This document shows, one piece after another, positions 1 to 10,360 of a DNA stretch of 64,000 nt (the stretch's first letter is position 1; each line of letters opens with the position of its first letter). A model generated the notes under the pieces. That model did no database searches. It was given only the letters and a program-made list of their open reading frames with translations, and was not told the origin of the DNA. Source of the DNA: Incurvaria masculella (lineage: Eukaryota; Arthropoda; Insecta; Lepidoptera; Incurvariidae); contig OX335650.1 in assembly GCA_946894095.1 (NCBI GenBank), positions 9,238,001 through 9,302,000 of the forward strand, given 5' to 3'. The translations under genes and the position numbers were made by a program.

Positions 1-74
1 CATAGTATAGGCTAATAGTATGAATTTGCGATAAATTATATTCTAAAAACTGTCATGTATTTATATTGTTACAG

Positions 75-155
75 TACGTGTCGCTGCTACGGCCGCCGGT
101 TACGGAGAGCGCTGCGCCCGGTGCCGAGCTCATCGACAAGGTGGAGTGGAAGCAG
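75..155 (+). CDS. rdgC: rdgC/PPEF phosphatase exon (internal, first one in window)
   Basis: This 81-nt exon encodes 27 residues (YVSLLRPPVTES...DKVEWKQ). It follows an acceptor (ttgttacag) and is followed by the donor gtcagt; both ends are in phase 0. In PPEF/rdgC phosphatases this segment lies between the metal-binding core and the 'DILWSDP' strand, and the next exon (8296) supplies exactly that strand. RdgC is a calcium-regulated Ser/Thr protein phosphatase; in Drosophila it is needed for rhodopsin dephosphorylation in photoreceptors. The N-terminal half (IQ motif, first metal-binding motifs) must lie left of the window. Exon boundaries are read from splice signals and frame; family identity is from recognition of the protein. 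Confidence 0.85.
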
Positions 156-186
156 GTCAGTCCTCCCCATGTCACTATTTTACCAA

Positions 187-222
187 CAACAGTACGTGTC
201 GCTGCTATGGCCGCCGGTAACG
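187..222 (+). pseudogene. Partial tandem copy of the rdgC exon at 75-155
   Basis: About 30 nt after the acceptor-like 'caacaacag' repeat the first codons of the preceding exon with two substitutions (CTACGG to CTATGG, GGTTACG to GGTAACG), then similarity stops. It lies 118 bp downstream of the parent exon start. It has no donor and no continuing frame, so it is a broken duplicate, the first of a series of exon-local duplications along this gene. Confidence 0.7.
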
Positions 223-254
223 TAGTGCCTGGCGCTAGAGGTCTTCCGTTGGAA

Positions 255-590
255 AATTGCACCTTTTGTTTTCATTTCATATCCATACATCCAAGATTTA
301 TCACCGGTAAAGAGCCGTTTGAACAATTTCTGGGTCGTCAGATACTTCATCGAACATTTGATGGGCCATCATTTGCAATAGTGCTGTTTTTGAAGATTAA
401 ACATTTTTTCCACGAATTTAGTGGCCACTGAAGTCATGCCCAAAATGCTGATGACAATGGATTTACAAGATCCATACGACACATCAAATTCCTCTGCGAC
501 CTCTATTGATGCGGCGATTCTGAAGATGACGTCTTTAGTAGTCAGATAATTTTTCGCTGCCCATGCTTCTCGTCATTTTCAACGTCATCG
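255..590 (-). mobile_element. mariner-like transposase fragment
   Basis: Read on the - strand this gives a broken mariner transposase: a helix-turn-helix-like part (AEEFDVSYGSCKSIV), then 'GMTSVATKFVEK', then, past a stop and a frame change, 'LFTGDKSWMYGYEMKTKG', which corresponds to the first catalytic-Asp region (TGDESWVYGYD in relatives). The second and third catalytic Asp regions are missing. No terminal repeats are recognised. It sits in the rdgC intron directly after the partial exon copy. It cannot encode an active enzyme. Confidence 0.7.
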
Positions 591-1306
591 GGCAGTGATG
601 ACGTTTAAAATGAAAAATGTAAAATTGACGGAATTAATGAATTTATTATTTTTATTGTGCAAAATAAATGTAACTAAAATCAAACAAAACATTTGAACAA
701 ATTGCGGATATGTTACTAAAAGTTAAGTATTATCTCCGTTAACCGTTGTGGCGAACGGGATGCCTCTAATTAGTTTGGTCTTGCGTCATTAGTTTCAATT
801 TGGATGACTGAAGAAAAGGGGTATGAGCATAGATAAAAAGTATATGGGTATCTCAGCGCAATTAAAAATAATGCCCCTACGAAACGCAAAACTTCTTAGC
901 GCTGAGTGGAAAGATCTCCAATCTTAGGGTGATTTAATTTTCGCTCCGACCAAAACATGCAATCCCGTCGTCAAAATGAGATCAACTCCACGTAAGCGTC
1001 TCCTTAATCCTCCGCCACGAGCTCGCATACAATCCCAGGACCCGTAACGAAGTTACTACGCTCGCTTCAGCAATCTACTTACGCAAGTACGCACGGGCCT
1101 TTGTGTGCCGGGTTCGAAGATATTCAAACAAGTCGCAAGCTGTAATCCACCGCCGCCCGAGCACCGAATACGTCGCAACGAATTTCGAATTTGAATAAAT
1201 CAAATTCGTTGCGTCTCGATTTGGGCGGCTTTTGTGAAAACATTTAAGTGACACAGTTTGTGTTGCAAGATTCTCTAGTTGGGCATAAGTCAATCCTTAA
1301 CTAAGG
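591..1306. other. Intron sequence, nothing recognised
   Basis: AT-rich sequence in the rdgC intron; no gene, repeat family or splice-supported exon was recognised. Confidence 0.5.
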
Positions 1307-1465
1307 CTTAGATACATAGTCGTAACAGAAACTAAGAATAACCAAAATTAGTAATTACTTTGTGATGTCACTTTTCATTAATTTGACATTTCGTCCATAC
1401 GAAATGTGTCAAAGTGACGTCACAAAACAAAATTCTTAGTTTCTGTTACGACTATTTATGTCAGA
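1307..1465. mobile_element. MITE family A, copy 1
   Basis: A short element with terminal inverted repeats: left 'TAGTCGTAACAGAAACTAAG', right its reverse complement ending near 1454, with looser complementarity outside. The interior carries 'gtgatgtcac' and 'gtgacgtcac', which also pair across the element. Two more copies are at 17124-17253 and 60293-60458. It has no coding capacity and is presumably mobilised in trans; the parent transposon is unknown. Confidence 0.8.
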
Positions 1466-4400
1466 CAAACTTCTGTGCTAAGACGGTGTAGTTGGTTCCA
1501 CCCCTGGGATTACCTAGATTTAATTTTATTAAATGTCCATGACACCTAGATTCCTATTATTTGTTGGGAACAGCAAGGCTTCTTCTTAATTTATGAGTGA
1601 ATATTGTTAATTATGGTTAAACTGATGTCACCTAACCGATTTTCATTCATAGTGTCGAATTTCGCCATGAAGGCTCACTTGAAAAATTCAGCCTGTACAT
1701 AAATTACATTCATTTTCGCCTCTACAAAGGGCGAACTCTTTTCACGGCATGTTCTATGACGGTTTTCAATCAACTTGGCTTTCGCGGCCTATTAATTTCG
1801 ATGGTATTCCCGCAAAAAAACGTTTTGTAAGAGATCCGTTGTGACTAGCAGTATGGTAAGCGATCCATCTTTTTGGAGCCGCTATTCAAGTCGATCAAAA
1901 GATGCAAGTCTCGATCTCACTTATATGACTAACACAGAAAACTCTTCTCAGCACCCCGAATCGCGCGCACCCTTCCTCGAACGCACACGTTTATATTATG
2001 TATAGTATAGGTACACACGTTATTAACTTAAATGTTATCTAACTTATTTATTTCACTCACATAGACCCACTTTCATGGTGATTATTAATGTAGCATGTCC
2101 AAAGGCGCCTACGTGCTGTTTTTAAAGGATTCTGGAACGGATGTACTGAAAACCAGCTTAGCAGCTCGAACTGCGTACCAGCTGAGTGTATACCCTTTCA
2201 GTGCAGCTCTATAATTGTTGTAAATATCTTTATGTATATTTGTTCATGTTATAAGTTATCTCGTTTTCATTACTTCCTGTTTACTCTTGTTTTTTATGTG
2301 TGTTGCTCTGAAATAATGTAATATCGGTGACCGTGACCGTCGCTATATTTTGTTTCGTCATCTAGAAAAAAAAATCAAACCGCACCATTCCGTGTAGTCC
2401 AGTTTAATTTAAAACAAACTTTTTTCGTAGCGTTCAAATCTGACTTCTATATTTGTCTATTTGACACCTGTCAAACAGGCATGGAATTGCTTTTTTCCCT
2501 GCATTTTTCCAAATGCTTATGGGCGCTGTCACTCGGATGCTAAGCAATGAAAATGTGATACTTAAAAACATACTTTACAGTTTTTAAGTCATCAGTTGTA
2601 AAAACTATCCAGCAACTAAGTATCGGTGGTCTCCACGCCGCAACTTGAATATTAAAACGCTCAGACAGAAGCGGAAGGAAGTTGCTCCCACGATAAGCCC
2701 TTTGGGGAACGATCCTTTCGTCCACGTGACCTTTTCGCCTCACCTCGGTTACGTCACATCACCACACCGCAACGGAGCTTGCAGAAAGGATTCCTTTACG
2801 CTTGCTTTCATTCGAGGAAAAGTGGAAAACGTATTCAAATATGCAGAGAACTCAGGCTCATTATTTTTAATGGCTCCGTACAACACCTTGAAGTACTCAA
2901 TGTCCGAGCTTTCAAAGTGTCATTTCAGTTGAAAAATAACTTCAGGAGGTCTCAAAAATGTTGTAACAAGTTTCGAGACGTAAAAATACTTCTTGGTATC
3001 CGTTCCGCGCAAGCACTGAAAAGGATAAATAAGGAAGGCTTTTCAACTTAACTTCTCTATAGGGGATGCTTTCTAAAGCGAAAGAAATTGGAATGAAAGC
3101 AGCAATGATTTATAGATATCTATGGGAGTTGTAAAATATAATCCGGGTCTTCTTAACACCTGCGACTTAAAACCTCGTATCAATAATGATGAGGGCTCTG
3201 TACACCCGAATTTTAGTAAGGTATTATTTGGTTCTAGGTGTTGGCCAGAATCTCATACACATAAATGTATTTTCATTTTGACTCCAGGCGTGTCTTGTCG
3301 ATTTTTAAAGTTTTAAAAAAGTATATAAATACAATAGGGTGTGTAGAATAAACCTATCTGCGAGGGTTTTTTATTACCATTTCTCCTGTTTCTTGGTCTC
3401 GAAATAGCCGTGAAAACCCATTAAATGTAAATAATGTATGTTAATGTTAACGTAGGTTAATACGTGGGGCGTACTGAATGTTTCTGGAACTGGCTAGTTA
3501 TAATGAATGAAATTTAAAAATAATTATGAAATTCAAAAATAGAACTCTCTGATGCCGCGGCCACACTGCCGTGATATGCCACGATGTATGGCCATAATTT
3601 TACAACTAAAATAAATAAGGTATATGACTGTAGACAAAAGCTCCGGAGGCGATCTTTTTTGGCATACCAAAAACTATATCTGCGGTATGTTTTGCGTGAT
3701 TGGCCACACCACTTTTACTTATTCAAATGTTTGTTCAGTGTGCGACATGAGCTTAGCGGAAGCGCACGTGCCGACCGACGTGGAGAGGTTGAATGAAAAG
3801 GTGCGAGTTATTGGAAGCATTCCAATCGGAACCAAGTCTTGGCTTAGCTTTTTTAAATGCAAAAAAAAAAATAGATTTTCCGCTTAGTTCATTGTCATAT
3901 CTAGGTAACTAAACTCTCTATATCGGAACCACCACAAAGAACGGGCGATGGACGGTAAGGTAGTGTGGCACCACCATTAGAACATGTTACTTTTTTATTT
4001 TTCAGAATCCAGAAACTTTTAGTTTGTACCAAGTACTACCTTGATTTTCCTGACATTTGTTAAGTCCATCGGCCGCTAAATATTGGTTAGAAAAGTAATA
4101 AAAATATAATATATGAGCATTGTTAAGGCTATATATGTATACAAAGCGAGTGTCAGTTTATTCTAATAAATTCGGGATTCATTTTTAAGATACTTACTTA
4201 AGATTACGCTATTAATTTTGAGGATACATTAAAACTAAATGTATGTTAAGTACCCATATCAAATTATGAGCGAACTTATGTATACTGCATTTCTTCGGGA
4301 TGGACTAAATGTGCAAGCATGCTTGCTACTTCTTCACGCCTAAACACCATAGTAATCGCATTGTACTGTAGTTACAGATATTTGGAAATCGTCATAATGG

Positions 4401-4861
4401 AACTTTTAACGAAAACCTGTGCACCGAATTTCGAATTGCGCCCGAGCGAAGCCAAAAACAGCGTCTTCTTTATAATAACGGCACTCTACGCTACGATAAT
4501 CACTAAATACAACCCTTAAGTGGCCTGCCCCTTAATACAAAGCCACCCCGACGTGCTACAACCAAGTAGACGTCTCCCCAAATGTCAGGTTTATATCTGT
4601 TCGACACGAGGCGGGTTATAAATAAATGCTAAGTGTCAGGGTGTCTAGGAGTCGGTCAGCGGGTCGATACCCTTCGTGTGAACCGGTCGTTTCACGAATG
4701 TGTTCCCCCATATATGACTTAATTTTCTGCGCATTAGCCGCTCGCCAAGGTGGAATTTTCGTTAAGCCTTTTGACGTGAATTTGATGAACGCCTTTACGT
4801 AGGTGTGCACGCAAGTAATATTTCGAGCGGGTATTTGTGTACCTTGCTTTACCTTCCCTTG
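1466..4861. other. Intron sequence without recognised genes
   Basis: Roughly 3.4 kb of AT-rich sequence. Short open frames occur, but none has splice context or recognisable protein content. Around 2100-2215 the text resembles decayed LINE 3' sequence ('gatgtactgaaaaccagctt'); this is only an impression. Confidence 0.4.
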
Positions 4862-5185
4862 CAGTCTCCTGGCGTGTACAAAATTCCATGTTCCTGTGGG
4901 AAATATTATATTGGGCAAACAAAGCAAAGTGTTGCGACACGGGTTACGGAACACATTCGAGCAGTAAAGAAGAAGGACTCCACGAAGTCAGCTTCAATCA
5001 ATGGATACGTTTCGATCAGGTTGGCATAATCGCCAACCTGATAAATAACGAACTATACCAAGATTAGTCCGAGAAGCTATCGAGATTACGAAGCACAGCA
5101 ACTTCAATCGAGAAGAATCATTTAAGCTCTCTGCAATGTGGAACCCCGTGCTTCAGCCGCTTAGAAGGGCCAACGAGACGATAAT
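4862..5185 (+). mobile_element. Penelope-like retroelement fragment (GIY-YIG endonuclease)
   Basis: The translation contains 'PGVYKIPCSCGKYYIGQTKQ', the GVY...YIG core of the GIY-YIG nuclease of Penelope-like elements, then 'VTEHIRAVKK'. After frame changes come 'RFDQVGIIANL', 'LVREAIEITKHSNFNREE' and 'FKLSAMWNPVLQPL', which is the usual order of motifs at the C-terminus of these elements. The reverse transcriptase part is not seen. Frame changes near 5000-5060 show it is dead. A 28-bp hairpin at 5016-5043 falls at one of the breaks. Confidence 0.8.
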
Positions 5186-5296
5186 ATCGGCGACGATATT
5201 GTCAGCTCATATTGCCTGTCGTCTGAAGTTCGGACCGCAGCCAGACACATTTCCGCTTCCGCCCCCACTCACAACTACGATTTACGCCCTACTACA

Positions 5297-5732
5297 CTAC
5301 ACTCCCGAAGGAATTAGGTGCCATGCTGAATTGCCACCATCCCTTTACAAGCACGGCTACATTGTTGTTTATTGTTTATTCATCATCCATAGACAGTACA
5401 TTGCACTCGGATTTGTCATATTTTATCATTAGCTAGCATTGAACTGGATGGTAAACACGGACAATTTTTCATTGCCGCTTCGACCATCTTCTCATTCAAT
5501 GCGATGGTACCAACCCGAGCGGGCTTAAACTCTACCACCTAGTAGGGGAAGGGGCCTACAGTTTTACATGGATTCCGAACCATGCAGCAGCTCGCATTCG
5601 TGACGAAATGCACTTATACAATTCAGAAAGAGAAAGAAAGTGGGTCATGAACGGAGCGAGGATTTGAACCCATAGGTCCCTGGTACCTATGCTAGGTAAG
5701 TCCTCGCGCCACTAGGCTACGAGCCGCTCGAA
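5297..5732 (-). mobile_element. tRNA-derived SINE, copy on minus strand
   Basis: On the - strand the tRNA-like head at 5732-5640 has an A-box-like 'GTAGCCTAGTGGCGC' and a B-box 'GGGTTCAAATCC'. It is followed by the family body ('AAGTGCATTTCGT', 'CGGAATCCATG', 'GCCCGCTCGGGTTGGTACC', 'GCACCTAATTCCTTCGGGA'). The body is interrupted by about 70 bp of unrelated sequence near 5350-5430. At least ten other pieces of the same family are in this window, the most complete at 46626-46985. Confidence 0.75.
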
Positions 5733-8295
5733 TAGTCGCCGATACGGAATCGACGAAATCTTCCTCCCAGGCGCAGCGATATCGGGCCTATCGACTATGG
5801 TGAATAGAAGAACGGGCCGCTACCGGAAATTTCAGCGGAACATTCAACTATTTTATCTTCTAAGCATTCCACTTCGCATCGCTTCCGATCACTTCAACGG
5901 TTCCTATGGATTCAGACGAGGTTGCTGAAACAGAAACTTAAGTGTCTGCGACATTCAAACTTACAATTATAGTTATTTTTCGAAATGTATTGTAAATTAA
6001 ATTTCTATCCTCCAGTTTGTGACAGTTTATGGCACGATCTGACATGACGTAATAGTTAATAACCAACCTCCTTTTTTTTTCTATGAAAAAATCTATTTTT
6101 CGAAGAAAACAACAGACCTACGAGTACTTCTGCCACATTTTTTTACTATAGAATCATCCCTGAAATTAAACGACACTGTTGAATCCCAACTAATAATTTG
6201 ATGATCATTAATTGCTATTATAAATTTGAAAGTGTGTTTTAGGTTTATCTTTCTCTGACGCAGCAACTGATCTACGTGATTTTATGCACACTGAGTTTAT
6301 GGACCGGAGAGTGACAGAGAATACTTTTATCCTGGAAAAAATATCTTTTCAATATTTCCCCGAGTGGAACCGGCCGCAGCTGTGATAGCAAGGTGGCTTC
6401 AACATGTTTTTTTTTTAATTAGCCTAGGACTTCCCATACAGTTCAGATTGATGTCACTGTAAAATATTTAATTAGAGAAAACATTAAATAACGCTCGAGC
6501 TAAGCTAAACTCGATGAAACCGACCATTTTTTAGTTTTTAGATCACCTCTTGATGTATGTTTTATCAGCCCCTAACGTGAGATATATTGGCTATACCACT
6601 TCACCGTACCATGACGTAGCTGGAATCTGTGACGTCAGTACATTCGTCAGAGCGATGACGAGGCGTTCGGTGGGTCAAGTGTGAATTTGGCTCTGCCCCA
6701 ACTAAGTAGACACGCTTTACAATCTACGGAAGTCGTAACTAAGGGTGGCAATGGCATCTTAATGACTGCGGGGTGCTTGCAGAGGTACAACAGTGAATAT
6801 ACATAACCAGGCGACTTAGTTAATTCTAGTTGCTCTTTCTAAATAGTTGTTGCACTCATCCGCACAACATTTATACGCTACATTTGATTTTGACCTATGG
6901 CAAAGAATATAAACCTCTATGGCCTAGGGGCCACTGCATCACGGAGCTCTTCTATTAATAATATCTAACCCGACTCAATTATATATCTCCTTATTGAGAC
7001 TGATGGGGATACTTCCAGATTTCGGCCATGACTGATCGAAAATGCTCTGATGGTAGTCAGTTCGCTTAAGAATTCGGGACGCGTAACATCGAACGTTAGT
7101 TGCTCTAAATAGCGTCCCGTGCAGTTCTTACATATTCGTATATGTTCTGACGTATCGTTAGAACTCGAAAATCATCAGTAGTGAGCGAAGTGACCGGCGT
7201 TACCATCAGTATATGTAGTGTCACTCAAATGTTGACACGTCTCAAGACATAAGATGAAATAAGACAGAGAATATTTAACAATAACATTAACAATAACCTG
7301 AGATGGTGCACTCCAGCCTCGGATATTAGATATCTAATCATATATTAAGAAGAATATGATAGATACAACCGGTTAAGACCGACACCACCAAGATAGAAAA
7401 CAAATGCATTCGACGTTTAAATTTATAACTGAAGTGCACCAATGTGTAACATACACGTTGGCGCATTTTGGTTGGATTCAGTTCAGTTTTGAGGTTATCC
7501 AATGGTATCTACATTGAAGAATTGTGATCAGATATTTTAAATAATCAGGAAAAGTTTTTGTCTGGACATACATATGTCGGAAATCTTTTTCTGATTACTT
7601 TCAAAGATTTCAATTTTACAATGCCTTAATGAAGAGGTCCTTGGATAATCCAGGCTGACTCCGTCCGCCCGGCTGGTCCGATAGCAAAATCGACTTTGTG
7701 GACGACAGCAATTAGGATGTTACCTCATTCAATGCAGTCAAAATGTCGTAGCATAGGATTAATGTGCGCAACCAGCGCCATCTAGTAGTAAATTGGGGGC
7801 ATTGCATCGATTCGAATATAATCGAGAAATTCGTTGGCTGACGTAATTGTCGGGAAAGGTAAATAGCAGTGAACATATTGAAATGACCATGATAATCTAT
7901 TATCATAAAGCCCTAATTATTAAGTTGACATATTTAGCTTAGTTTTAATTATTTAGTAAATTTGACGATGGTATATGCCAGAAATTATAAGCTGAATCTA
8001 TGTTTGCCTGTATGCCCTAAAATAAGAAAAAATTACCTGTCTGAGTGTAGCTTGTCTACCAATTTGACAAAATGATATACAATACAATACAATACAATAT
8101 AATCCAAAATTCGCAGGCTCGGATCCTGCTTCCGAAGAATGCCCAGACCAAACATTTCTGATTACATTGCTTCAATGTAGATGTCGTTGGATAACCTCAG
8201 CCAATGGAATAACGGTGATGTCGCATCCATTAAATACATGAAATTATCAGTTTCCTACTATTTAAAGACCTGACACTCCGCGTGATCTCTTCCAG
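5733..8295. other. Intron sequence; one dispersed-repeat piece and an (ACAAT)n tract
   Basis: Intron between the first two rdgC exons. At about 7056-7130 (- strand) lies a piece of dispersed repeat R ('gacgctatttagagcaac...ttcgatgtt'), also seen at 15607, 41540 and 60190. At 8078-8100 is a short (ACAAT)n run, the kind of tail left by some LINEs. Nothing else is recognised. Confidence 0.45.
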
Positions 8296-8481
8296 GTGTT
8301 CGACATCCTGTGGTCGGACCCGCAGGGGGCCGGCGGCTGCGTCGCGAACGCGCTGCGCGGGGCCGGCACCTACTTCGGGCCGGACGTCACGCGCGCCTTC
8401 CTGCAGCGGCACCGGCTGTCGTGCCTGGTGCGCAGCCACGAGTGCAAGCCCGGCGGCTACGAGATCATGCACGACGGAAAC
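8296..8481 (+). CDS. rdgC: rdgC/PPEF phosphatase catalytic-core exon
   Basis: Acceptor 'atctcttccag' and donor gtacgt bound a 186-nt, phase-0 exon of 62 residues. Landmarks are VFDILWSDPQ, RGAGTYFGPDV, FLQRHRLSCLVRSHECKP and GGYEIMHDGN. These are the C-terminal phosphatase-core motifs of the PPP family: the SHE histidine helps hold the second metal, and the conserved GY lies in the loop over the active site. The exon is very GC-rich compared with the AT-rich intron around it. A second, altered copy lies 196 bp downstream. Joins 75-155 and 9504-9759 without frame change. Confidence 0.93.
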
Positions 8482-8506
8482 GTACGTATACTCGCTGCAT
8501 ATGCTC

Positions 8507-8677
8507 GGGTCCGACCCGCAGGAGGCCGGCGGCTGCGTCGCGAACGCGCTGCGCGGGGCCGGCACCTACTTCGGGCCGGACGTCACGCGCGCCTTCCTGC
8601 AGCGGCACCGGCTGTCGTGCCTGGTGCGCAGCCACGAGTGCCAGACCGGCTGCTTCGCGATCATGCACGACGGAAAC
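8507..8677 (+). pseudogene. Tandem copy of rdgC catalytic exon with altered loop
   Basis: This copies 8311-8481 at an offset of 196 bp and keeps a donor (gtacgc at 8678). It lacks the first five codons and the parent's acceptor; an AG occurs inside it after 'gtccgacccgcag'. From 'gacccgcag' on I count six base differences. All six change the amino acid, and five fall within 18 nt (8642-8659), turning ECKPGGYE into ECQTGCFA. The conserved GY of the active-site loop becomes CF. It is out of frame with the first copy if both were read through. Probably a pseudo-exon; an alternative exon using the internal AG cannot be excluded. Confidence 0.75.
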
Positions 8678-8721
8678 GTACGCATGCTCGCTGAGAACGC
8701 TGATTGAACGCAAGCAAAACT

Positions 8722-8737
8722 TTAGGTTAGGTTAGGT
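8722..8737 (+). repeat. Short TTAGG run
   Basis: Three TTAGG units in a row, the insect telomere motif. Similar runs occur as CCTAA at 22244-22264 and TTAGG at 60027-60050. Too short to mean more than chance or a repair scar. Confidence 0.5.
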
Positions 8738-8740
8738 TTT

Positions 8741-9503
8741 CATCATTGATAAAAAGGTGGTCGAACCATTCACCCAGGGGCCGAACCGGCGTGAGATGTG
8801 AATAATTATGTGAGGGAATTCGATCAATTCTGCACCAAGTCAATGCCAAATATTCTACCCTGTAAGAGCGCCAAAGACTTGGCTGAAGCATAGGCTGGTG
8901 ATCTATGGCTGAAGGAATGACATAAAAGTTTTTGATTGATGCCAAATTGATCGATTTCCCTCACAAGTTTTCTGACATCTTACGCCGATTATCCCCATGT
9001 TCAATGTAGCCGTACTAAAGGAAAGGTCCTGATACTGAATTTAATTGTTATGTGTAGTATTAGCCATTCACTTATAGTCCATAAATGCGGCCAGAGTCTA
9101 AAAACGAAAGAAGATGTAAAGTGGGAAATGTATTTTGCTGATGACGAAAAATACAAGCTTGGTCCTTTAGATTATTGACTTGTGTCACCGAATTCAGATT
9201 TTCAGCGATTTAGTAATTATCCAATGAAAAATGCAATCAATTTTAACTTTGAATTGCTTCTCCGCAAATCGTAGTAAGCCAAATTCAATAAAAAGAAAAG
9301 CCACACCGCTTCTTTTGCGTACTCATTCATGACTCCTACTTTGGTGACCGGTTAATTATCGGTCAGTTCTTTTTCCTCAAAGTTTGGCTATCTTTAAAGT
9401 ATTAAAAACTTGGAAAATGTAAACTCGGTATAACACTTCGATCCATCTAACCACAGTATCGTCAGAGTTGGCAAAGATAATATTAACAATTCAAGTTCCG
9501 CAG
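8741..9503. other. Intron between rdgC exons, nothing recognised
   Basis: AT-rich sequence with no open frame or repeat that I can identify. Confidence 0.5.
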
Positions 9504-9759
9504 GTGGTGACGATATTCTCCGCGTCGAACTACTACGAGCTGGGCTCCAATAAAGGCGCGTACCTGAAGCTGTGCGGCGGCTCGCTGGAGCGTCAGTTCG
9601 TGCAGTACACCGCGGGCGTGTCGCGCTCGCGTCGTCTCACATTCCGGCAGCGCGTGGGATTGGTGGAGACGTCGGCGTTGCGGGAGCTGCACCACCACAT
9701 CCTGGCGGCACGCCGGCAGCTCGAGCCCACCTTCCGCTCGATGGACCTCGACCAGAGTG
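9504..9759 (+). CDS. rdgC: rdgC/PPEF exon: end of catalytic domain and start of first EF-hand
   Basis: Acceptor 'caagttccgcag', donor gtgagt. The 256 nt begin in phase 0 and end one base into a Gly codon. The protein starts VVTIFSASNYYELGSNKGAY, the last conserved strand of PPP phosphatases (SAxNY), then runs through SLERQFVQYTAG and RQRVGLVETSALRELHHHIL to SMDLDQS. The final residues begin an EF-hand loop (DLDQSGYISVTD) that is completed by the exon at 27692, so the intron splits the loop inside its Gly codon. Three decayed copies of the exon's 3' part follow at 9795-10360. The next functional exon is about 18 kb away. Confidence 0.93.
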
Positions 9760-9794
9760 GTGAGTGGTTCTTTTAAGATTCCGGAGTTATAGTA

Positions 9795-9995
9795 AGTTGT
9801 GGGGCGACTATCTGGGGCGTTAGTTCAGGTAGTACACTCTGCGGGCGTGTTACTCGCGCGGCTTCACTATCCGGCAGCTTGTGGGTATGGTGAAGACGTC
9901 AGCGTTGCGAGAGCCACCACCCACCACATCCTGGCGGCAATTTTGTAGCCCATTGTGCTCGACGGAGCTCGATTAGAGCGATAACTGATTCTTCT
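9795..9995 (+). pseudogene. Decayed tandem copy 1 of rdgC exon 9504-9759
   Basis: 'TGTGGGGCGACTATCTGGGG' matches the parent's LCGGSLERQ codons. Then come 'GTACACTCTGCGGGCGTGTT', 'CCGGCAGCTTGTGGG', 'GAAGACGTCAGCGTTGCG' and a decayed end plus donor region ('gataactgattcttctttc'). Many substitutions and indels break the frame. Confidence 0.75.
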
Positions 9996-10019
9996 TTCTA
10001 AGGTTCTAGAGCTACTAGA

Positions 10020-10216
10020 AAGGTGTGGGGCGGCTCACTAGAGCGTTCGTTTGTCCAGTATATTGTGAGGGGACCTGCACGCGTGTAGATCCGGTGGCGT
10101 CTCCACCGTTGCGAGAGCTGCATCACGACATCCAGGCGGTACTCCCGCAGCTCGAGCTCACCTTTTGCTCGATGGATCTCGACTAGACTTGTGAGTGATT
10201 CTTCTTTCTGGCTTTC
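10020..10216 (+). pseudogene. Decayed tandem copy 2 of rdgC exon 9504-9759
   Basis: Best preserved of the three: 'GGTGTGGGGCGGCTCACTAG', 'GTTGCGAGAGCTGCATCACG', 'CCCGCAGCTCGAGCTCACCT' and 'CGATGGATCTCGACTAGACT'. It keeps a 'gtgagtgattcttctttc' end that mirrors the parent's donor. In-frame TAG replaces CAG near the end (GACCAG to GACTAG). Confidence 0.8.
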
Positions 10217-10227
10217 GAGATCTAACA

Positions 10228-10360
10228 AGGAAGCTGCTGCATATGCTGCTTCACTATTCTGTAGTGCACGGGCCCAGTGGAGACGGCAGAGCGTTGCGAC
10301 AGCTGCATTACCACATCGCTTGAGCCCTCCTTTCGCTTGATGAACTTTGACCAGACCCAC
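10228..10360 (+). pseudogene. Decayed tandem copy 3 of rdgC exon 9504-9759
   Basis: Most decayed copy: 'CTTCACTATTCTGTAGTGCA', 'CCCAGTGGAGACGGCAGAGC', 'GTTGCGACAGCTGCATTACC', 'GAGCCCTCCTTTCGCTTGAT'. It ends at the position of the parent's DQ codons with no donor. Confidence 0.65.

Noticed and set aside
5640..5732. A tRNA gene on the minus strand (A and B box present)
   Set aside because: The sequence continues into the SINE body shared by other copies, and the tRNA part does not fold into a full cloverleaf by eye.
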